Shown here: piece after piece, positions 60,301 through 63,300 of the stretch | Position numbering within the stretch: position 1 is the first letter of the stretch | Layout of the letters: each line of letters starts with the position of its first letter | NCBI RefSeq assembly: GCF_945957465.1 | Contig: NZ_CAMFLC010000011.1 | Coordinates: 1 to 64,000 of the forward strand | Direction: 5' to 3' | Source of the DNA: an uncultured Leifsonia sp. | GTDB taxonomy: Bacteria > Actinomycetota > Actinomycetes > Actinomycetales > Microbacteriaceae | DNA: 64,000 nt | Translations under genes and position numbers: made by a program | The notes under the pieces: model-generated | Seen by the model: only the letters and a program-made list of their open reading frames with translations | Told to the model about the DNA's origin: nothing | Databases searched by the model: none

Positions 60301-63300
60301 CTCGCCACCACCCCGGGCGGCACGGCGATCGCTCTCGACGGGACCGGGATCACCGGACCCGGGACGTTCACCCCGGCCCCCGTCGACCTCGGTGCGGGCG
60401 GAGGCGGCAGCCAGCAGCTCGTCATCGACCTGACCAGCGTCGGATCGGGCACCCAGACCCTCTCCGCGGTCGGGATCACCGGCAGCACCGCCGGCGGCGG
60501 CCAGCTCTCCACCGCGACCGTCAACGGCTCCGGCGGCGGCATCATCAGCTCGGGCCACGCCAACACGTCCGCGACCGAGGCCGCCGCGGTCACGGTCACC
60601 ATCGACGAAGGCGCGACGATCACCGCCGGCGGCTCGATCGTCCTCACCACCGCCTCCAACGCCGGGGTCAGCGCCGACTCGGCCAACGGCGGCGGCGGCC
60701 TGGTCGCCATCGGCAGCGCCGCGGCCCAGTCGAGCACCACCACCACGACCACCGTCACGATCGCCTCGGGCACCGCGCTCACCGCCGGCGCCGACGTGAC
60801 GATCGACCCGCTCACCTTCGGCCAGGCCACAGCGCTCTCGCAGTCGCACGCGGGCGGCCTCGGCTCCGGCGTCAGCTCGTACGCCGGGGCGACCCTCACC
60901 ATCAGCACGGTGACCACGGTCGCCGGCACCATCCTGGCCGGGAACGACATCGCCGTGACGGCCCACACGGCGGCGAACGGCAACGTCAGCACGAACGCGG
61001 AAGGCGGCGGCCTCGGAGTCTCCGCACACGCCGGCACCTGCGGCGGCCCGCAGTGCGACCTCAACATCGGCATCACCACGACGGTCGACCTGAAGCCCTT
61101 CGCGCACCTCACCGCCGACAACGTGAACGTCACGGCGAGCGTCGACAGCGTGTTCGCGCACAACAACTCGCACACGCACGCGAAGGCGCTCGGTGCCGCG
61201 TCCGACGCCCAAGCGGATGTCTACCTCACCAGCAACACGCTCGTGCACCTCGAGCACGACGTGAAGATCGTCGGCTACGAGTCGGTCACGCTGGTCGCCG
61301 TCAACGACACGATCACCCTGATCGCCTCCTCGGATGCCCACTGCGGCTGCCTCGGCGGCGACACCAACTCGACCTCGAACATCAGCTACAACGGCACCTC
61401 CACCGTCACCGCGGACCTCGGCTCGGTCATCCGCACCGCGGTCCTCGAGGTCGACGCGCTCGAGAACCTCACCGGCTGGAGCCGCCCGACCGACTCCGAC
61501 GGCGCGGCGTTCGACGGCGGCGGCAGCCACGGCGGCACCAACGAGAACGCGCAACGCCTGATCCAATGGCACGCGACCGTCTACCTGCACGCCGCCGACC
61601 CGCAACTCGTGGTGGACGAGACCGGCCGGATCGTGAAGCTCTACGGCGTCGTCGTGAAGGACGACCTGGGCAACACGTACGGCCTGGGCTCCCTCATCCC
61701 GGCCGGCCGCATCATCGACGTACAGGACATCGTCAACGCCGGGGGAGCGCACGCCACCTTCTACGCGAACGTCGTCGGCTCGCAGGCGGGCGGCAGCGCG
61801 CCGCAGGGTTCGATCGTCGGCACCGACGGCAGGTTCATCGTCCAGAACACATTCGACTTCGTGAAACTGTACAACTCGTCCAGCCGTTCCATGACCGTGC
61901 ACGCGATCACGGTCGCGAACCTCACCGCGGTGGCCGCGACCGTCGACATCACGACCGAGATCAGCTCCGGGTTCCTGTTCACGATCGGCGCGCCGATCTT
62001 CGTCCCGACGGCCGTCGACATCGAGAACTACGTGGTCTCCGGCAACGGCACCGACCAGCTCGTCCTCGACGGCGTCATCGCGAACCCGATCGGGTCGACC
62101 CGCATCGACAACCAGCACGGCGACATCCTCGCCGGGCCCGACCGGCCGGCCGTCATCACCAACACGCTCGTCATCCTCGCCGACGACGGCACCATCGGCC
62201 TGCTGGACGCATCCACCGGTGTGCGGGTGCCCATCCCGGTCTACCTCGTGCAGAGCGACTACCTGGTCGACGACGTCGACCCGACCCGGTTCGTCTCGCT
62301 GATCGCGGACGCGCGGGTGGATGTCGTGCTCGACATCACGTCCATCCTGCGAGGGCCGCCGAGCGCGTTCACGCCGACGCTGCCGCTCATCCACGCCGGA
62401 CGCGACATCGACATCGTCCTCGGCGACAGTCTGCAGGGCGACGGCGTGCCCGCGTTCGGGGCGAACGCCATCCAGGTCAACGACCAGCAGACTCCCGCGC
62501 TCTCGGGGCTGTACCAGCTGTTCTTCCACCCCGACAACGGTGTCTTCGGGTACAGCGACCCGGTGCTGGTCGCCTTCGGCACGGACAACACCCCGTTCCC
62601 GAGCACCTACGTGTTCTCCGACCTCAGCGCCGGCCGGAACATCGGAGTGCGGCACACCGCGACCGGCGCGACCGTCGTCATCGTCGCCCACACCGACGTG
62701 GATGCGACGTTCACGGGCATCGAGCTGCCCATCCCGTTCTCGACCAGCGACGGCATCGGCGAGATCGACCTCTCCACCGACGGCTCGATCACCGACACCG
62801 AGACCATCGGCGATCTGCGGGTCGGCACCATCACCTCCACCGGCGGGGATGTGACGCTCATCGCCCCCGACCTCGGTGCCTCCATCTTCGACGTCGGCGC
62901 GGCCGACGACACCGCGCCGCGCGTCACGGGCAACACCATCACGCTGCTCGCTCCGACCGGCGGCATCGGCTTCGTCTCGCCGACCGTGAACTACCTCGAG
63001 CTGCGCTCCTCCAACGCCGCACGCGGACACGTCTACGCGCTCGCGCTGCACGGCATCTACCTGGCGCAGACCTCCGGCGCGCTCTACGTCGGCCTCGTCG
63101 ACTCGCTCACCGGGGATGTGGCACTCATCGCCGACGACGGCTCCATCCAGAACGATGTGGACGGCACCACCGCCGAGGTCATCGGCACGAACATCGACCT
63201 GATCGCGCACAACGGCTCGATCGGCACGGCGTCCGGCACCGGCGCCTCCGACCTGAAGGTCGCCACCGACGCCCTGCACGGCGGCCGGCTCTTCGCCCTC

